Positions 1 to 9,312 of a DNA stretch of 64,000 bases are shown here, in pieces. The notes under the pieces are model-generated. The model ran no database searches. It saw nothing but the letters and a program-made list of their open reading frames with translations, and was not told the origin of the DNA. Both the position numbers and the translations under genes were made by a program. This DNA comes from Lysinibacillus agricola (GTDB lineage Bacteria > Bacillota > Bacilli > Bacillales_A > Planococcaceae): assembly GCF_016638705.1 (NCBI RefSeq), contig NZ_CP067341.1:2793501-2857500 (forward strand), read 5' to 3'. The stretch's first letter is position 1. Each line of letters opens with the position of its first letter.

Positions 1-11
1 CCTGTTATTAT

Positions 12-611
12 TTATTTAGTAGATGGGAGAACCCCAAAAGCTTCTATGGGCCCTTTAAAAATAATATCGGTTATCATTTTAGCTAATTGTTCCGGTGTTT
101 GTTTCATATCTGATTTAAGCCAATATTGAATCACACTAATAAACGTTGCACTTCCAAATAGCGCCAAAAAATCAACGGGGTATGAAAATTGATGTTCGGT
201 CACTTTTGATGGTGTGTAATTTCGGAACATATATATAAATGCATTCTTTACTCGATCTTGAAAGGTAAAGATTCCTCTTGTTTTTAATAAAATTGAGAGT
301 AATTCTCTTTCTTCTTGTAAACAATGAAAAACGTGAACGATGGTAGGATACCGTTTATGAAGAAATTCACTCATAGTATCATCATCCTTTAAATACGCCA
401 ATACAACATGCTCAAGCTTCTCAAATAGCTCTTGCTCGTACTTTTCCAACAGATCATATTTATCAATGTAATGTAAATAAAAAGTTCCTCGATTGATATT
501 TGCACGTTCTGTAATATCTAAAACTGTTATTACCTCAAAATCCTTTTCGTCCATCAATGAAAGTAGTGCCTTCCGTATTTCTTTTCTTGTTTTCACCACA
601 CGTCGATCCAT
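12..611 (-). CDS. TetR/AcrR family transcriptional regulator (first of a tandem pair)
   Basis: The 199-aa product has an N-terminal TetR-type helix-turn-helix (about residues 20-45, containing NRGTFYLHYIDKYDLL) followed by a helical ligand domain. It is close in plan to the product of the next gene upstream (626-1243): both have the R-VV-T-ESIR/EIRKAL opening and the INRGTFY recognition helix, so the pair looks like a tandem duplication. The genes are 14 bp apart and share a strand, so they are probably one transcript. They point away from the ABC exporter genes at 1.7-4.3 kb, the usual layout of a TetR repressor and its efflux target. The ligand is unknown. Confidence 0.85.
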   Translation of the reverse strand: MDRRVVKTRKEIRKALLSLMDEKDFEVITVLDITERANINRGTFYLHYIDKYDLLEKYEQELFEKLEHVVLAYLKDDDTMSEFLHKRYPTIVHVFHCLQEERELLSILLKTRGIFTFQDRVKNAFIYMFRNYTPSKVTEHQFSYPVDFLALFGSATFISVIQYWLKSDMKQTPEQLAKMITDIIFKGPIEAFGVLPSTK

Positions 612-625
612 ATTTCCCCTCCCAA

Positions 626-1243
626 TTACTTTTTTAAACCTGCAGCAAAGAAAGGGCCATTTATAGTCATCGTGGATAAAATACGAGCCATCTCTTGCGG
701 TGATTTCTCTCCATCACTGTTAAGCCATTGCTGAATAACACCTATATGTGCCGATGCAACATAGGAAATTAAGTATTCAGCCGGAACTAGGAAATTCTCC
801 TGCTTAATAAGTGGATTATTGTTACTTTCAAATAGTGTTTTCCATATGAACTTTTTTAATTTAGTTTGGAACGATAAATCTCCTTTTGGACCCAACATGG
901 CTTTCATAAACCGTCTATTTTGATCTATATATTCAAAAATTGAAACCATAATGGTAAAAGGGGTAGTAGTTGGAGTGTTCGCTTCAATGTCTGCAATGAG
1001 ATCCGGATAATTCTTTATGATCATATCAGCCATTTCTTGCATAAATTCTTCCTCACATTTGTTCATTAAATCATACTTATCTTGATAATGGGCATAAAAG
1101 GTTCCACGATTAATTTTTGCCTTAGTTGTTATATCTTTAACGGTAACTGCCTCAAAACCTTTTTCTTCTATCAAATCGATCAATGCATCCCGGATAGATT
1201 CTTTTGTACGAACGACACGTAAATCTGTATTTATATCCCGCAT
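626..1243 (-). CDS. TetR/AcrR family transcriptional regulator (second of a tandem pair)
   Basis: The 205-aa product has a TetR DNA-binding domain near residues 20-50 (VKDITTKAKINRGTFYAHYQ) and a divergent helical effector domain. A good Shine-Dalgarno (AGGAGGG) lies just upstream of the ATG. It is paralogous to the downstream gene at 12-611. The roughly 450-bp region between it and the divergent ABC operon holds three inverted repeats that could be operators for the two regulators. Control of the exporter is inferred from layout only. Confidence 0.85.
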   Translation of the reverse strand: MRDINTDLRVVRTKESIRDALIDLIEEKGFEAVTVKDITTKAKINRGTFYAHYQDKYDLMNKCEEEFMQEMADMIIKNYPDLIADIEANTPTTTPFTIMVSIFEYIDQNRRFMKAMLGPKGDLSFQTKLKKFIWKTLFESNNNPLIKQENFLVPAEYLISYVASAHIGVIQQWLNSDGEKSPQEMARILSTMTINGPFFAAGLKK

Positions 1244-1284
1244 ATTATTTCCCTCCTAATTTTTTACCAACACATTCAGGAAAG

Positions 1285-1302
1285 GTGTCGGCTAAACGAC
1301 AC
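1285..1302. promoter_or_regulatory. Inverted repeat, candidate TetR operator
   Basis: GTGTCG and CGACAC are perfectly complementary and are separated by 6 bp. The site lies about 40 bp upstream of the second tetR gene, where an autoregulatory operator would be expected. There is no T-run, so it does not look like a terminator. Confidence 0.45.
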
Positions 1303-1363
1303 ATCCGTTAATTCTGATTATTGATAAGAGTTTTATCGATGATTATAATTTGAAGTGTAATAG

Positions 1364-1377
1364 AACAACGTGTTGTT
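1364..1377. promoter_or_regulatory. Inverted repeat AACAAC-GT-GTTGTT
   Basis: A 14-bp inverted repeat in the divergent region between the tetR pair and the ABC operon. It is a candidate operator. Which regulator would bind it cannot be told from sequence. Confidence 0.35.
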
Positions 1378-1572
1378 TATCATTGTAACTGAAAATAAGG
1401 GGGAAATAAAGTGGTCGTGATTCTTTTCCCTCCATACAATTTTCAAAAGATAACACCTCTTCGTGTGAAGCATATATATTTTTCATTGAGGGAAATAATA
1501 CTTTAGCATCAACCATTGTGACTTCGGTAGTAGTAGTGCTATTGCCATCACGATTTATACCATTATCATTAT

Positions 1573-1592
1573 TTAGATAAAGGTTTATCTAA
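1573..1592. promoter_or_regulatory. Inverted repeat upstream of the ABC operon, candidate operator
   Basis: TTAGATAAA and TTTATCTAA form a perfect 9-bp inverted repeat around a GG centre, about 105 bp upstream of the first ATPase start. A second, looser repeat (GTTGA...TCAAC) follows at about 1601-1617. The position fits a repressor site on the exporter promoter. Confidence 0.45.
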
Positions 1593-1698
1593 GAAAGCAG
1601 GTTGAGGTTTATTCAACAGTATGTTCGGAAAGAGATTGTATTAATACGATAGTATAGCTAAAATGGCTAAATTTCATAGAGATTCGAGGAGTGAGAAG

Positions 1699-2628
1699 AT
1701 GACGGTGATTTCATTACAACATGTCACAAAGGATTATGGACATGGACGGGGGATTTTTGATGTTTCATTCAATGTTGAAAAAGGTACTGTGTATGGATTT
1801 TTAGGGCCAAATGGGGCTGGAAAAACGACTGCCATTCGTCACATTATGGGATTTTCAAAACCGCAACAAGGTATCGTTACCGTAAATGGTCTCGATAGTT
1901 GGACAAATGCTAGTACCATCCAAGAAAAGCTCGGCTATTTACCTGGCGAAGTAGCTTTGCCGGAAAATTTATCAGGTGAGCAATTCATTCAAATGATGAT
2001 GGATTTACGAAAAGTTAAAGATGATACACATTGTAAAAAACTAATCGATTTCTTTGAACTTGATGCTTCAGGAAAGATAAAACGTATGTCACTTGGTATG
2101 AAAAGAAAATTAGCGATTGTGACGGCATTCATGCATGATCCGGATGTACTCGTACTCGATGAGCCAACAAGTGGTTTAGACCCAATTATGCAGCAACGCT
2201 TTATCGATTTCGTGAAAGAAGAAAAAAAACGTGGCAAAACAATATTACTTTCAAGTCATATATTTACTGAAGTCGATGCTACTTGTGATGAAATTTCGAT
2301 TATTAAAGATGGACATTTGATTTCTTCATTTAACAAACAAGAATTATTAAAAATGACAGAAAAGGTCTTTAATTTGACAGTCCAAAACGCAATGCATTAT
2401 ACGCAGCTTGTGCAGATGATTGAATCGAATGCAGCAATCCATCTACTCTTTAAAAATGAACAAACAAATGAGCTTCAAGTAGGTTGCTATCCAGGTGACT
2501 TACCACAACTCATCAAATTATTAGCCGATTTTCCTATCTCAAGTTTCAACGAAGTGCCGTTTAGTTTAGAAAAGCATTTCATGGAATTTTATGATAGACG
2601 TGTAGGAGGGGAATTAGCGTGGCAATGA
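1699..2628 (+). CDS. ABC transporter ATP-binding protein (BcrA-like), first ATPase
   Basis: A nucleotide-binding domain of about 220 residues with Walker A GPNGAGKTT, a signature segment MSLGMKRK in place of LSGGQ, and Walker B VLVLDEPTSGLDP, followed by a C-terminal extension of about 80 residues as in drug and bacitracin exporters. I chose the ATG at 1699 because GAGGAG sits at the right distance; an in-frame ATG at 1663 has no such site. The 3' end overlaps the next ATPase gene by 10 bp, so the two are probably translated together. The predicted role is energising export by the membrane protein at 3508-4293. Confidence 0.9.
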   Translation: MTVISLQHVTKDYGHGRGIFDVSFNVEKGTVYGFLGPNGAGKTTAIRHIMGFSKPQQGIVTVNGLDSWTNASTIQEKLGYLPGEVALPENLSGEQFIQMMMDLRKVKDDTHCKKLIDFFELDASGKIKRMSLGMKRKLAIVTAFMHDPDVLVLDEPTSGLDPIMQQRFIDFVKEEKKRGKTILLSSHIFTEVDATCDEISIIKDGHLISSFNKQELLKMTEKVFNLTVQNAMHYTQLVQMIESNAAIHLLFKNEQTNELQVGCYPGDLPQLIKLLADFPISSFNEVPFSLEKHFMEFYDRRVGGELAWQ

Positions 2629-3515
2629 TTGAATTACAAAATGTAACGAAAGATTACGGAGATAGTCGAGGGATTTTTAATATCAACCTTTCAATTGAAT
2701 CCGGTGAAGCATTTGGGTTTGCTGGTACAAACGGAGCAGGGAAAACAACGACGATTCGCCATTTAATGGGGTTTTTAAAACCAAATACCGGAACAGTGAA
2801 AATTAAGAACCTAGATGCGTGGCATAATGCTGCGGAAATTAAGCAGTGGGTTGGCTATATTCCAGGAGAAATTGCCTTTCCTGATGTGAAAACTGGCTGG
2901 GAGTTCATTCATCAACAAGCAGAACTTTTAAAACTAACGGATTTAAGCTATGCAAACCAAATAATTGAAAGACTGCAGCTTGACCCTTCAGCAAATATTA
3001 AACGTATGTCAAAGGGAATGAAACAGAAAACCGCGATTGTTGTCGCATTGATGGCCAACGCTCCAATTCTTATTTTAGATGAGCCTACAACGGGACTTGA
3101 TCCATTAATGCGTGCGGAATTTATACAAATTATCAAAGAGGAAAAAGCTAAAGGCAAAACGATTTTTATGTCTAGCCATATGTTCGAAGAAATCGAAGAA
3201 ACTTGTGATAAAGTGGCGATGATTAAAGAGGGTAAAATAATTACGATCAAATCCATTTCAACGATTACGTCAAATGAAAATCAACAATTTATCATCGAGT
3301 TTAGTAATGAGCAGGAATGTACTCGTTTTATTCAAGAGAAGATCGATTCGGTGGCTATTAGTAATACAACTGTTTCTGTAAATGTTGAAAATAATACATT
3401 AAATAAATTTTTAGCTGTTTTATCAACGTATCAATTCGATAATTTAACAGAACAAAAACATACGCTTCAAGAGCAGTTCTATCACCTATACTCAGGAGGA
3501 CAATCTAATGATTAA
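2619..3515 (+). CDS. ABC transporter ATP-binding protein (BcrA-like), second ATPase
   Basis: The 298-aa product is a paralogue of the preceding ATPase, with Walker A GTNGAGKTT, signature MSKGMKQK and Walker B ILILDEPTTGLDP. The likely start is GTG at 2619, 8 bp after AGGAGGGG; the next ATG (2625) is further than ideal. The gene overlaps its upstream and downstream neighbours, giving a tight three-gene operon. Two different full ATPases with a single permease suggest a heterodimeric motor on a dimer of the permease. This is inference from gene content. Confidence 0.9.
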   Translation: MAMIELQNVTKDYGDSRGIFNINLSIESGEAFGFAGTNGAGKTTTIRHLMGFLKPNTGTVKIKNLDAWHNAAEIKQWVGYIPGEIAFPDVKTGWEFIHQQAELLKLTDLSYANQIIERLQLDPSANIKRMSKGMKQKTAIVVALMANAPILILDEPTTGLDPLMRAEFIQIIKEEKAKGKTIFMSSHMFEEIEETCDKVAMIKEGKIITIKSISTITSNENQQFIIEFSNEQECTRFIQEKIDSVAISNTTVSVNVENNTLNKFLAVLSTYQFDNLTEQKHTLQEQFYHLYSGGQSND

Positions 3516-4293
3516 TGGTACGATTTTTAAACAAACCTTACGCGCAAATGTGAAACTTTGGCTTATTTTCACTATTGTTTTAACTATATTACAAGTAGTA
3601 ATGATTGCTGTATTCGATGCTAGTACATTAACAGATGTTAGTCAATTAGTAGAAGGTACACCACTAGCAGGATTACTTGGAAAGACGACGTTACTAAGTA
3701 TGCTTGCTTCAACATTTTATTCAATTCATGGTGTCATATTCCCAATTATTTTCATCATTATGACAGCAAATAGTTTAATTGCATCTCAAGTTGATCGCGG
3801 CTCCATGGCCTACTTATTATCAACACCAACGAAACGATCTACAATTATTGTTACACAAGCTTTTTACTTAATTATAGCTTTAGTTGTCATGTTCTTTATT
3901 GAAACAGCTGCTGGTCTTGTAACCATTCAAGTGTTCCAATCTAACACAGATATTGTGGTAGCTGATTTTGTTATGCTGAATGTTGGTTTATTATTATTAA
4001 TGTTTGCAATTAGCGGTATTTCGTTCTTTTTCTCAAGCTATTGCAACTTAACGAAAAACTCCCTTGCTTTTGGGGCTGGTATTCCTATTGCCTTTTTCTT
4101 ATTTCAGTTGCTAAGCTCAGTTGACGAAAGCCTTAATGTACTTAATTACTTCACAGTTAATGCATTATTTGATACAACTGCTATTCTAGAAGGCGAAAAC
4201 TATTGGTGGAAGCTACTCATTCTTTTAGGTATTGGCATAGTTCTCTATATAGCAAGTCTAGAAGTATTTAAACGAAAAGACCTTCCGCTTTAA
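3508..4293 (+). CDS. ABC-2 type permease, six predicted membrane helices
   Basis: The 261-aa product has about six hydrophobic segments, starting with LWLIFTIVLTILQVVMIAVF near the N terminus and ending with LLILLGIGIVLYIASLEVF. It has the ABC-2 permease layout, with a long first external loop. Its ATG lies inside the last codons of the second ATPase gene. The operon ends at a strong terminator at about 4.4 kb. Export of a drug or peptide is likely, but the substrate is unknown. Confidence 0.85.
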   Translation: MINGTIFKQTLRANVKLWLIFTIVLTILQVVMIAVFDASTLTDVSQLVEGTPLAGLLGKTTLLSMLASTFYSIHGVIFPIIFIIMTANSLIASQVDRGSMAYLLSTPTKRSTIIVTQAFYLIIALVVMFFIETAAGLVTIQVFQSNTDIVVADFVMLNVGLLLLMFAISGISFFFSSYCNLTKNSLAFGAGIPIAFFLFQLLSSVDESLNVLNYFTVNALFDTTAILEGENYWWKLLILLGIGIVLYIASLEVFKRKDLPL

Positions 4294-4388
4294 TCTTCAT
4301 AAAAACGAGCATTGAATATCACTGAATCTTAAAATATTCAGATATGTGTTATAGAATATCGTTAAAATAAACAGCTTTACAATTAATG

Positions 4389-4440
4389 GCACCTCCAATT
4401 GTTAGACAAAAATCTAACCTATTGGAGGTGCTTTTATTTT
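4389..4440 (+). terminator. Rho-independent terminator after the ABC operon
   Basis: GCACCTCCAAT pairs with ATTGGAGGTGC; an inner TTAGA/TCTAA stem lies inside, and TTTTATTTT follows. It lies about 95 bp downstream of the permease stop. Confidence 0.85.
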
Positions 4441-4654
4441 CAGTATCGACTCCGTAAAGTCGATGTAATAGTATCAACTTATGAACTTTACTACAGGAAG
4501 GAAAGCAGGTCGAAAATTTGCTATAAATCAAAGCATAAACTAGTTACAATGAAAGTATTCCTTTACAGAAATAAATTACTATTTAATAATAATTGCTTAA
4601 CATAGATTTAACACACACCTATTTAAAATAATAAAAATGAGGTGATTACGATAT

Positions 4655-5338
4655 ATGAGAATTCTTGTTGTTGAAGATGAGATAGATTTACAGGAAGCTA
4701 TTGCTGAGGGACTTAGAATAGATGGGTATGCAGTTGATACATGTAGTAATGGAGAAGATGCTTATGAACTGGCGTACGTTGAAAATTATGACTTAATAAT
4801 ACTTGATTTAAATCTTCCAAAAATGGACGGATTAAAGGTTTTAGAAAAGTTAAGAGAAGAAAATAAAGAAATAAAAGTCTTAATCCTTAGTGCAAGAAGT
4901 AGCGTAAATGACAAAGTTAAAGGTTTAGATATTGGTGCAAATGATTATTTAGCTAAACCATTTGCCTTTGCAGAATTGGAAGCAAGAATTAGAAATTTAT
5001 TAAGGCGAAAATTTGTGCAGGAAAATAACCTTTTATCTTGCGGTAATATAAAAATTGATTTATTAAAACGCACCGCATTTATGGGTGAAAAAGAACTAAA
5101 ACTAACAAAAAAAGAATTCGCATTGCTTGAATACTTCCTGCTTAATCAAGAAAAGGTAATCAGTCAAGAAGAATTAATTGAACACATTTGGGATGAAAAT
5201 GCCGATAGCTTTAGTGGTGCTATTCGAGTTCATATAGCTACATTACGAAAAAAACTGAAAGCTCTTTTAGACTATGATCCAATACGTACTAAGATTGGTG
5301 AGGGTTATTTTATTACTAAAAATGATGGTGATGCTTGA
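4655..5338 (+). CDS. OmpR/PhoB-type response regulator
   Basis: The 227-aa product has a receiver domain with the acidic pocket VVEDEID, the phospho-acceptor Asp in IILDLNLPKMDG (about residue 51), the Ser in LILSAR and the Lys in YLAKPF. A winged-helix DNA-binding domain follows from about residue 125. Its stop codon overlaps the kinase ATG by one base (TGATG), so the two are translationally coupled. The regulon is unknown; the small exported protein at 6701-6949 is the nearest downstream candidate. Confidence 0.92.
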   Translation: MRILVVEDEIDLQEAIAEGLRIDGYAVDTCSNGEDAYELAYVENYDLIILDLNLPKMDGLKVLEKLREENKEIKVLILSARSSVNDKVKGLDIGANDYLAKPFAFAELEARIRNLLRRKFVQENNLLSCGNIKIDLLKRTAFMGEKELKLTKKEFALLEYFLLNQEKVISQEELIEHIWDENADSFSGAIRVHIATLRKKLKALLDYDPIRTKIGEGYFITKNDGDA

Positions 5339-6477
5339 TGTTTAAAAAAATGCCAATTCGGCTGCGACTTACTGTAATGATGGTAATTTTGTTAACGATT
5401 TGTTGTGTAGGGCTTACATTAATTTTAAATTTTTCTGCTGGTATAATGGCAACGAGAATTGATGCAGCGGTTCTATCACCTGCACAAGTGGTTGGTGAAG
5501 ATAGCAATATTATTGACAATCTCCAAACGCCATCAAATGCCATGATGACTACACCATCAGAAGATGTACAAGAAGCAAGAACGGACTTTCAGATTAAAAG
5601 TGTTTTTTATCTGCTTTTAGTCATTGTCGGTGGGGGCATATTGACATATTATGTATCGGGCAAAGTGTTAAAACCACTTGATACACTAAATAGTCAAATT
5701 AAGAATAGGACTGTGCATAATCTATCGGAAACGATGGACATTCCACCAACCAATGATGAAATAGCTGAGCTAACGCAGTCTTTTAATGAAATGACGGATA
5801 AGCTAAACGATGCTTTTATGATGCAAAGCCGCTTTTCTGCAAGTGCGGCCCATGAACTCCGAACGCCACTTGCGGTTTTAAAAGCAAAGGTTGATGTATT
5901 TAAAAAGAAACATACACATTCTACAGAAGAATATATTGCTTTGATTTCTGTTTTTGAAAAGCAAACACAGCGATTATCCGAGCTTGTTCGTAGCCTTTTG
6001 GATATGACAAATATGAATGTTGGATTTGAAAATGAAACTATTTGTTTGAAGGATGTTTTAGAAGATATTGTTTCCGAACTTTCTCATATTGCTAATGAAA
6101 AAAATGTTACATTATATTTGGATTGCGCTGATGCTGTTGTTTATGGAAATATAGACTTACTTTATCAAGCGTTCTATAACCTTGTTGAAAATGGTATTAA
6201 ATACAATATCGATGGCGGTAAGGTAATGATTAAAGTTAAATCGGATAAAAAGCAGATAATAGTTGACATTAAAGACACTGGAATTGGTATTCCCGATGAA
6301 GAAAAGAAGAATATATTTGAACCGTTTTACCGAGTGGATAAATCACGCTCTCGTGAAATGGGCGGTTCAGGCTTGGGACTTTCTATTGTGCAAAGTATCA
6401 TAAACAAACATAACGGAAAAATTACAGTTACAGACAATAAAAATGGCGGTACTTGGTTTAAGATTATATTAAATTAA
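5338..6477 (+). CDS. Sensor histidine kinase with a short extracytoplasmic loop
   Basis: The 379-aa product has two membrane helices (about residues 12-34 and 80-104) enclosing only about 45 external residues, then a HAMP linker, a HisKA domain with the phospho-accepting His in SAAHELRTPL, and a HATPase domain with N box NLVENGIKYN, G1 DTGIGIP and G2 GGSGLGLS. I chose the ATG at 5338 that overlaps the response-regulator stop. The small sensor loop suggests a signal at the membrane or from an accessory protein. The pair is organised like SaeRS- and CssRS-type systems, but orthology is not claimed. Confidence 0.92.
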   Translation: MFKKMPIRLRLTVMMVILLTICCVGLTLILNFSAGIMATRIDAAVLSPAQVVGEDSNIIDNLQTPSNAMMTTPSEDVQEARTDFQIKSVFYLLLVIVGGGILTYYVSGKVLKPLDTLNSQIKNRTVHNLSETMDIPPTNDEIAELTQSFNEMTDKLNDAFMMQSRFSASAAHELRTPLAVLKAKVDVFKKKHTHSTEEYIALISVFEKQTQRLSELVRSLLDMTNMNVGFENETICLKDVLEDIVSELSHIANEKNVTLYLDCADAVVYGNIDLLYQAFYNLVENGIKYNIDGGKVMIKVKSDKKQIIVDIKDTGIGIPDEEKKNIFEPFYRVDKSRSREMGGSGLGLSIVQSIINKHNGKITVTDNKNGGTWFKIILN

Positions 6478-6700
6478 TTTAACAGGATATGTAAAAGGCT
6501 TTAAGTGGCAGTTAGAACTGTTTATTTAAGGCTTTTTTTTCGGATTTTGGAGAAGTATTCCTCTTAACACGGATTTAACATGGATTGTTATATATTGGTG
6601 ACATCCAATAGAAATGGTGCAGGCAATCCGATTCTATTGTGAGATTATGGAATCTATCCATCGTAGGGTAGAGGCTAAAAACAATTTAGGAGGAATTTAT

Positions 6701-6949
6701 ATGAAGAAAACATTATCAATCGCTACACTTATGCTAGGGTTATCTGTTGTTGCAGGATCTGCATATGCTGCGAGCAACAACGACATGTGGGAAACTACTA
6801 AATCCAGTGAACCTGTCAATTTAGAAGAAATGGCTAAAGAAAAAGGGATCACGTTAGATGAACTGATTGCTCAGCTTGAAAAAGAAGGGAAGCTGACAAA
6901 AGCCGCTAGTGTAACAGAAGCCATGTCAGCAGAAAAAAACAATAAGTAA
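6701..6949 (+). CDS. Small exported protein of unknown function
   Basis: The 82-aa product starts MKKTLSIATLMLGLSVVAGSAYAAS, a clear signal peptide with an AYA-A cleavage site, leaving a mature, charged, Glu/Lys-rich domain of about 57 residues. The start is set by AGGAGG at 6688-6693; an upstream in-frame ATG (6614) lacks a site. The central segment (LEEMAKEKGITLDELIAQLEKEGKL) looks like a helix-turn-helix of the kind found in small secreted Bacillus proteins. It follows the two-component operon and ends at its own terminator. No function is recognised. Confidence 0.75.
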   Translation: MKKTLSIATLMLGLSVVAGSAYAASNNDMWETTKSSEPVNLEEMAKEKGITLDELIAQLEKEGKLTKAASVTEAMSAEKNNK

Positions 6950-6967
6950 CATATAGAGAGTTACTGG

Positions 6968-7024
6968 AGCTGTAACAAAAGTAAACTTCTGCTTGGGGGA
7001 GAGCTTTTGTTACAGCTTTTCTTT
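6968..7024 (+). terminator. Rho-independent terminator
   Basis: A perfect 14-bp stem (AGCTGTAACAAAAG with CTTTTGTTACAGCT) around a loop of about 22 nt, followed by TTTCTTT, directly after the small exported-protein gene. Confidence 0.85.
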
Positions 7025-7109
7025 GCTTTAATATTGTGCTGCTTTCCTCGGATGAATCCTCATCATTTGGTATAATAAAGAATAGATTTTTTGGAACGGA
7101 GCGATTGAT

Positions 7110-9266
7110 ATGAATGGAGCGCAAAAAGCGTTTTTTGAGGAAAAGGAGCGTTCACTTGGCGTTCGTCTAAATGATGTGCAGACGCAGGCGGTGTTGCAAA
7201 CGAATGGTCCGCTATTACTATTGGCATCTCCCGGTTCAGGAAAAACGACGACGATTATTATGCGTATCGGCTATATGATTGAGGCGCTTGGTGTTAATCC
7301 TTCTCGCATAAAGGCTGTCACGTTTAGTAAGGCATCAGCCGGTGATATGAAGTCACGTTTTGCAAAGTTTTTCCCGCATTTGCCACCGGTTGATTTTTCG
7401 ACGATTCATAGTTTAGCATTTCAAGTTGTGCGGCAGACACTTGAACGTCAGGGCATTTCGTACGGCATCATTGAAGAATCGGACAAGCCTGGTGTTGTTT
7501 CAAAAAAACGAGTGCTTCGCGAGATTTTTGAACAATTAAATGGTTCAAAAATTACCGAAGATCAGTTAGACGAGCTACTGACGTACATAACGTTTATCAA
7601 AAATAAAATGCTACCAGAACAGGAATGGGCAATTGCAGAAGTAAAGGTGCCAAGAAAAGTCGAGATTTTACAGCGTTATGAGGAATATAAACGCACAGGT
7701 AGTGACCGTTTGTTAATTGATTTTGACGATATGCTATTAATGGCGAATGATATTTTCACGAAAAATCGAGAGGTGTTGGCGCAATACCAACGCCGCTACG
7801 ATTATTATTTAACAGATGAAAGTCAGGATACATCGCCCGTTCAACATGCGATCATCGCGAAGCTCGTCGCAGTCCATCAAAATTTATGCGTCGTTGCAGA
7901 TGAGGATCAGGCCATTTATAGCTGGCGCGGTGCAGAGCCAGATTATTTGTTGAATTTCCGAAAGATATATCCGGAGGCGCATGTTTTACTTATGACGCAA
8001 AACTATCGTTCATCTGCAACGATTGTAGAGCCAGCCAATATATTCATTCAGCGAAATAAAAAACGTTATAACAAACAAATGTTTACGGAAAATCCTGCAG
8101 CAGAGCCAATCTCGTTTAAAATCCTAGAGAATTACAATTTACAGGCCAAATATTTAGTGGACCAGTTGAAAAATCTGTCTAAGCGCGGCTCAACGGCTAT
8201 TTTATATCGAAATAACACGTCAGCCATTCCGCTTATGGACGCGTTTGACAGAGCAGGTTTGCCTTTCTATATGAAAGATTCCACGATTCGCTTTTTCACG
8301 CATTGGGTCGTGGAGGATATTAAGAACTTCATGCGTTTAGCGTACAATACAAAAAATATCACGGTATTTGAAAAAGTTTACAGAAAAATGAATGCTTATA
8401 TTACACCAACGCAATTGAAGGCGCTACAGAAAGTGCCGGATGATGGCTGTGTATTCACACAGTTGTTAGAGCACGTTGAGTTAAAGGATTATCAGCCTGA
8501 ATATATTAAGCGGATTCGCAAAACGTATGATAGCATTCAATTTGATAAAACGACGCCAACAGCTATGCTAGAGCATATCCGTTATGACTTTGGTTATGAG
8601 CGTACCTTAAAGAAAATGAGTGAGAAACTCGGTTTTAATTATGAAAATTTATTAGATATTGTGAATGTACTTGGTTTAATTGCTCGTCATACGCCGACGA
8701 TGACCGAATTTGCGGGTCGTTTGAAGCAGCTTGAAAATTTAGCACGTTCGTCTCATATAAAAAATGAATTGAATGCAATTACACTGACAACATTGCACAG
8801 TTCAAAAGGCTTGGAATTTGACCGTGTGTATTTGATTGACTTGATTGAGGGAATTTTACCTAGTGAGGCAGAAGAAGAAATCGAGGAAGAAACGCGACTC
8901 TTTTATGTCGGTATCACGCGTGCGATTAGCCATTTGGAATTAATTTCGTATAGTAAGCGCTTTAAAACAAGTGTGGTGCCATCGATTTTCATGAAGGCGT
9001 TAAAACAAATTGTTTCACCGCAGGAATTGCCAAAGAAAACGCCGGAAAGTCCGAGGAAAGCACTGAAGCAATACAGTAATGAGCGGACGATTACAACCGA
9101 GTCAGCGTTAATCGTTGGCTCAAAAGTAAAGCATGTGATTTTTGGAGAAGGGGAGATATTAGCCGTTACGAGTAGCACGATTGAAATGTCATTTGCTACG
9201 AGGATTAAGAAATTTTTGACGGATACATGTTTACAGCAAGGCTATTTAGAAACGATGGAAGATTAA
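7110..9266 (+). CDS. UvrD/Rep-family ATP-dependent DNA helicase
   Basis: The 718-aa superfamily 1A helicase has motif I ASPGSGKTTT, motif II DESQDTSP, motif III ADEDQAIYSWRG, motif IV QNYRSS, motif V TLHSSKGLEFDRVYLID and motif VI EETRLFYVGITRA. It is a little shorter than PcrA and lacks its usual N-terminal ANLN start; the C-terminal 80 residues (VGSKVKHVIFGEGEI) resemble the PcrA C-terminal Tudor-like domain. It is more like YjcD-class accessory helicases than the essential PcrA. It stands alone between two terminators. An extended -10 (TGGTATAAT) lies near 7070. Confidence 0.9.
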   Translation: MNGAQKAFFEEKERSLGVRLNDVQTQAVLQTNGPLLLLASPGSGKTTTIIMRIGYMIEALGVNPSRIKAVTFSKASAGDMKSRFAKFFPHLPPVDFSTIHSLAFQVVRQTLERQGISYGIIEESDKPGVVSKKRVLREIFEQLNGSKITEDQLDELLTYITFIKNKMLPEQEWAIAEVKVPRKVEILQRYEEYKRTGSDRLLIDFDDMLLMANDIFTKNREVLAQYQRRYDYYLTDESQDTSPVQHAIIAKLVAVHQNLCVVADEDQAIYSWRGAEPDYLLNFRKIYPEAHVLLMTQNYRSSATIVEPANIFIQRNKKRYNKQMFTENPAAEPISFKILENYNLQAKYLVDQLKNLSKRGSTAILYRNNTSAIPLMDAFDRAGLPFYMKDSTIRFFTHWVVEDIKNFMRLAYNTKNITVFEKVYRKMNAYITPTQLKALQKVPDDGCVFTQLLEHVELKDYQPEYIKRIRKTYDSIQFDKTTPTAMLEHIRYDFGYERTLKKMSEKLGFNYENLLDIVNVLGLIARHTPTMTEFAGRLKQLENLARSSHIKNELNAITLTTLHSSKGLEFDRVYLIDLIEGILPSEAEEEIEEETRLFYVGITRAISHLELISYSKRFKTSVVPSIFMKALKQIVSPQELPKKTPESPRKALKQYSNERTITTESALIVGSKVKHVIFGEGEILAVTSSTIEMSFATRIKKFLTDTCLQQGYLETMED

Positions 9267-9269
9267 ATG

Positions 9270-9304
9270 AAGCGTATTCGGGATTTTTTCGAATACGCTT
9301 TTAA
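9270..9304. terminator. Terminator between convergent genes
   Basis: AAGCGTATTCG pairs with CGAATACGCTT, with A/T tails on both sides, between the helicase and the convergent flavoprotein gene. It can serve both strands. Confidence 0.85.
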
Positions 9305-9312
9305 GGTTTAAA

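Noticed and set aside
4399..4605. 68-aa reading frame downstream of the ABC operon
   Set aside because: It starts within the terminator hairpin and has no ribosome site.
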